A stretch of DNA of 64,000 nt from Geosiphon pyriformis (lineage: Eukaryota > Glomeromycota > Glomeromycetes > Archaeosporales > Geosiphonaceae): assembly GCA_016748015.1 (NCBI GenBank), contig JAAOMT010000175.1:532212-596211 (forward strand). Reading direction: 5' to 3'. The position numbers were made by a program, and so were the translations under genes. Shown piece by piece: positions 60,457 through 64,000 of the stretch; position 1 is the first letter of the stretch, and the number at the start of each line of letters is the position of its first letter. Under the pieces are notes generated by a model, which saw nothing but the letters and a program-made list of their open reading frames with translations, did not search any database and was not told where the DNA came from.

Positions 60457-62107
60457 TTATTGATTCGAACTTTTTAACATAAAATTTCGATTGGGAGGAT
60501 CAGAATGTTGACAAACTCCCATTTTGTATTGAAAATATGGACCATCGTGAGAAAAAATCCCGGATAAGTATCTTGTTTCATGAAATTGAGCATTGCAATC
60601 CTATTTTGGAATTTAAGGATGTAGATTTTAAAAAGAAAATAAAAAGTATAATTTTAAACCGAAATTTTAATAATTCTTTACCGGATGTTCATCACCAGTC
60701 TCCACATTACATTCCCATACAATTTCAGGGGGCTTACTACAATCACATGGGCTCTCTGGAATCCAGTACTCTGTTCCTGAATGGGCAAAACGTACACCTG
60801 ACACCTGATTTGGATACGATGGGATAACATCATCACTATTCGTGACTCGGTTGACCGTGAATTTTTGATTAATATACCGAGCCAATTTAATATCTCCCAA
60901 TCTTGGGGAGCCAAATGTTGTTACAATGACTCGTCGTGTTGAGAATATCTTTTGAAAAGATAATGCCGCTAAAAGTGCCCAAACTGAATCAATTAGATTC
61001 AGTCAGTAAAATACGTACGGTGAGGAAAAGAGATTAGACTAAAGGTAGAAATTTTAATACTGGGTTTATTCTAAAAAAAACTTGTGGGAAATACAAGATC
61101 TTAATATCAATAAAACTCACCACCACCTTCACCATGTCCAGTAAAGTGGAAAGGATAGGCTCGATAAGTTGAATTTCTTATGAACCGGTCAAAAACTTTA
61201 ATCAATTGATCCTCTGCACTTGTATACTCTTGTCCTGTTGTAATCAAATTTTTCCAAACATCAAAACCATTCGGGTCATTTTTCTCAAAATTGTTCGTTG
61301 TAAATTTGGTATAAAACCCTTTTTCGATTAATGGAGGTACATTCATTTCCGGTACTGGATATTGTTGGAATGTATTTTTCTGTTTAAGCAAATTGAGCTG
61401 GGTTAAGTCTTGACCTTTAAAAAAAAAGATAATTTTTCCTTCGATTTCCGTTGAAGGTGATTGTACGCGTGAATCAGCTAATTCAAGAATTTAGGAGCAA
61501 AAAGTTTTTCAATGCTTGAAATCTTTATTTTCTCAATATTTTTTTAAAATACAAGATGTGATTAAGTTCAAATTTTCTTACCATAAATTCCATCTCCAAT
61601 TTTTCCATTCTCATTATTTAGACAGTATGCTTCTTGTGAATAATAAGCCATTTCTAATAGTAATCTTAGTATTCTTGACGAGCTAATAGGTTTTTTCGTC
61701 ATACCAGATGTATTATCTAATTGGTTTCTTTTTACTATTCGCGTCGTCCTTTTAAAATTTAAAGAAGGATCTTTTAATTTATTTTTCCTTCGCATTTCTC
61801 GATAGAAACTATTTTTGAAATTTGATAAATGTGTTTTTGTATCATTTTTAGCGAAAGAGTAATTTTTAGGAAAATTACGTCCAATTCTAAAATTTTCATC
61901 AAGATTTGATGATGATGATGATGATGATGTTGTTGTTGTTATTGTTGTTGATTTTGATGTTGATATTGATGTAGAAAGTATCTTTGGAAATGTGTCCATT
62001 GACCATTTCTCGGCAGTGTATATAAAAATCTTGAAGAGTGTATAAAAAGATAAAACAAATATTATCCAAAAAACCTTTGAAGAGAGGAAATTTAGTTTTT
62101 GTTGCAT
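60457..62107 (-). CDS. Class 3 lipase-fold protein C, nucleophile Ser replaced by Gly
   Basis: Four exons, complement(60457-60600, 60682-60983, 61121-61477, 61582-62107), 442 residues. An N-terminal membrane anchor (VFWIIFVLSFYTLFKIFIYT) is followed by a Thr/Ser-rich stalk, so it is a type II membrane protein or is cleaved. The elbow reads TGHGEGGV, with Gly at about residue 291 (codon 61131-61133) for the catalytic Ser. VTTFGSPRLGD follows; Asp lies in TNSDDVIPSYP and His in FSHDGPYFQ. The oxyanion segment reads IFFFKGQDL rather than RGT. Introns sit at the same positions and phases (1, 1, 0) as in A and B. Closest neighbour by eye is gene D (shared CNAQFHETR and FSH.GPYF). Confidence 0.85.
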
Positions 62108-62623
62108 TGGTTCAAAAATTTATTAAAATTTATTTCATTGCTTTTAAGGAATTAAATCAAGGTTGAAAAATTTTCTAATAAAACCACAGGCACAACCATA
62201 GAGTTAATAAAGTTTTTCGATAAGCAAATTGTTTTTATGAAGTCATTGTAACAAAAAATCAATATTAGCAATCATAAAATCAAAACAAATTTATTTTCTT
62301 TAGAATATGGGTTTTTTTTTTACTTTTGAGGAAATGAAAATGAATCATCTAGATTGTGAAGGAAGGTTACCCGGCAATTAAGTTTTGAAAGGAATTTTAG
62401 TTGAATAGGAATAATTTTTAACATATAATTCATTTTTGAATAAAAAATAAATCCGTTTTTCCTACTCAAAAACTTTCCCAGATTGCTGATTTTCATGATA
62501 AATATTTTCAATTTGTTTCTTAAACTTTTATCATCGGGGTTTTAACCCCCGAAAATAACTAAAATAACTCCATTTTGTTGACCGAGATCTCGCGAAATGT
62601 TATTAATTTCATTGTCATCATTG

Positions 62624-62663
<40 letters not shown>

Positions 62664-63401
62664 TTACCGATGATCAATAGTATGATAAAATTGAAACTGT
62701 TTGTGAGGAGCCTCCTACATCTTTTGAATACGGTAATTTCTTTACTAGATTATTTTATTTTCTTCGATTTAGATATAAGGGAGCAAGGAATAGACTAATC
62801 GAGTTGAGTTCGAGTTAAAAACTTGATGATTTTTAACAAATAAAAATCAAGAATAAAGTTGACATAATAAATTTTATCATTTTTATAAAATAAATTCAGG
62901 GTTAGAAATATTTCATACAAAAAGATAATCAATTGATTTGAAGTAGAATCAATTAAAATATAAACCTATTGTTATTCAATATTTTTAATTTAGACTATCG
63001 AATGACAAAATTTAATTGATGTAAAATTCAAAATCTTTTTTTATCATAAAGTTTATTTTCATTTATAATAGATTCAGTAAGTTTTTACAAGTTTTATTTC
63101 GATCTCAAAATTCGAAATATTTCCTTTCAAGATTCATTTGAATAATTCATTTCTTGAATATTTGACCTGATGAGTTATTAAGTATACATAAATCAGTTAA
63201 AACATTTTTAATCAAATAAATAAATAAGTTAACAAAGAACCTTTTTCAGGTTTTAAACATTAATGGATTTTTTTGGAATACAAAAATTTTCAACATAATC
63301 TCTTTTCCAATGATTTTTTTTTCATTTAATTCATTGTAACAAATGAATGTTTTTGGCTTTTTCTTCTCAATAAATTTTAAAATGAAGTCCAGTTATAGTA
63401 T
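62108..63401. other. Spacer upstream of lipase-like C with (CAT)n repeat
   Basis: AT-rich, with an (ATC)n microsatellite at about 62616-62661. No coding gene recognised. Confidence 0.5.
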
Positions 63402-63612
63402 TCAATTAAGTTCAGGGGAAATAGGCCATGTTTTACTTGATGATCCTTCATAGGGACATCTGCCCATGATGTAACCAAAATAGGGACCATAATGTGAAAA
63501 CCTTCCTTGTAAGTTTCTCGTCTCATGAAACTGTGCATTGCATTCCTATTATAATTAATATTTCAAGAAAAAAATCAAAAAAATTTTTGAGCTCAATAGT
63601 TTAAACTCTTTT

Positions 63613-63653
<41 letters not shown>

Positions 63654-63988
63654 AACTAATATTATTTTCTTGTGTTCAATTCTACTCACTGGATTTTCTT
63701 GGCCAGACTCGGAATAACATTCAAATGCCACTACCCGAAATTTACATTCACACTCATCTAAGGGAATCCAATATTCTTCACGATGATGTCGATATTTCTC
63801 TCCACGATACTCTTTCGGGAATGAAGGAATAGTATCGTCAGCATGGGTAACTCTGTATGAAATCAACCATTCATCAACAAATCGAGCAAACTGGTAATTG
63901 CCAATACGTGGCTGACCAAAAGTTATCACTTCCACATTTATATGAGGGTATTTCCTTTTGAAAGAAATAGCAGTGAGGAGGGCCCAAA
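63402..63988 (-). CDS. Class 3 lipase-fold protein D, partial (C-terminal exons only)
   Basis: Only the last two exons lie in the window: complement(63402-63545, 63690-63988). The 5' exons, including the nucleophile elbow, are beyond the right edge. The third exon begins at acceptor AAAAAG|TTT and reads WALLTAISFKRKYPHINVEV, then FGQPRIGN, THADDTIPSFP (catalytic Asp) and YRHHREEYW. The last exon reads CNAQFHETR and FSHYGPYFG (catalytic His) and ends in a Cys-containing tail. It is the closest paralogue of gene C. Whether its nucleophile is Ser or Gly cannot be seen. The last intron contains an (ATC)n microsatellite. Confidence 0.85.
63616..63651. repeat. (ATC)n microsatellite in the last intron of lipase-like D
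   Basis: About twelve CAT/ATC units within the intron between the last two exons; read through it gives a poly-Met artefact. Confidence 0.85.
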
Positions 63989-64000
63989 CTTTTTAAAATA

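Noticed and set aside
62616-63651. Regularly spaced repeats considered as CRISPR-like
   Set aside because: They are simple (ATC)n microsatellites without unique spacers, in a eukaryotic genome.

Overview
The window looks like nuclear DNA of an arbuscular mycorrhizal fungus, most likely Rhizophagus irregularis or a close relative. The evidence is very AT-rich intergenic DNA, many short GT-AG introns, a Sel1/zinc-ribbon/TKL-type kinase family, and a LINE family whose ORF1 and ORF2 proteins I recognise from that lineage. Species assignment is inference; no search was run. Exon boundaries below were derived by hand from splice sites, reading phase and family alignment.

Layout. 1-3640: two decayed LINE-derived pieces on the plus strand. 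4500-11610: a compact housekeeping island with acyl-CoA-binding protein (+), UBE2S-like E2 (-), aldehyde dehydrogenase (-) and ribosomal protein uL5/RPL11 (-). 11700-33330: a 21 kb graveyard of transposons. It holds ORF1-only LINE derivatives, then a head-to-tail LTR-internal-LTR-internal array of a Gypsy-like element on the minus strand (Gag zinc knuckle, integrase, primer-binding site and LTR ends TGTTAT...ATAACA can be read). A younger 6.9 kb LINE (ORF1, endonuclease/RT/RNase H) is nested inside the second LTR. 33330-41450: sparse DNA with a Sel1-kinase gene whose 5' half is broken and whose kinase domain is open, and a Tc1/mariner remnant. 41450-49130: a 2OG-Fe(II) dioxygenase (-), an NFD4-like MFS transporter (+), a promethin-like membrane protein (-) and a TKL-like kinase (-).

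50460-64000 is the most interesting part. Six secreted or membrane-anchored hydrolase-fold genes lie in a repeated order: GDSL(+), lipase-3(-), lipase-3(-), GDSL(+), lipase-3(-), lipase-3(-, cut by the window end). They have shared paralogous intron positions. In all three lipase-like genes where the nucleophile elbow is visible, the catalytic serine is glycine while the catalytic Asp and His motifs remain. One GDSL paralogue has GDS changed to GDI, and both GDSL paralogues have lost the usual DxxH histidine and the block III asparagine. The locus therefore looks like an amplified cluster of extracellular pseudo-esterases/pseudo-lipases; their role (binding, decoy or lipid capture at the host interface) is unknown and is inference.

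The old transposon copies are enriched in changes that turn Trp codons into TGA/TAG and Gln codons into TAA/TAG, and they are close to pure A+T. This suggests C-to-T decay of repeats, by methylation or a RIP-like process, in contrast to the single-copy gene islands.
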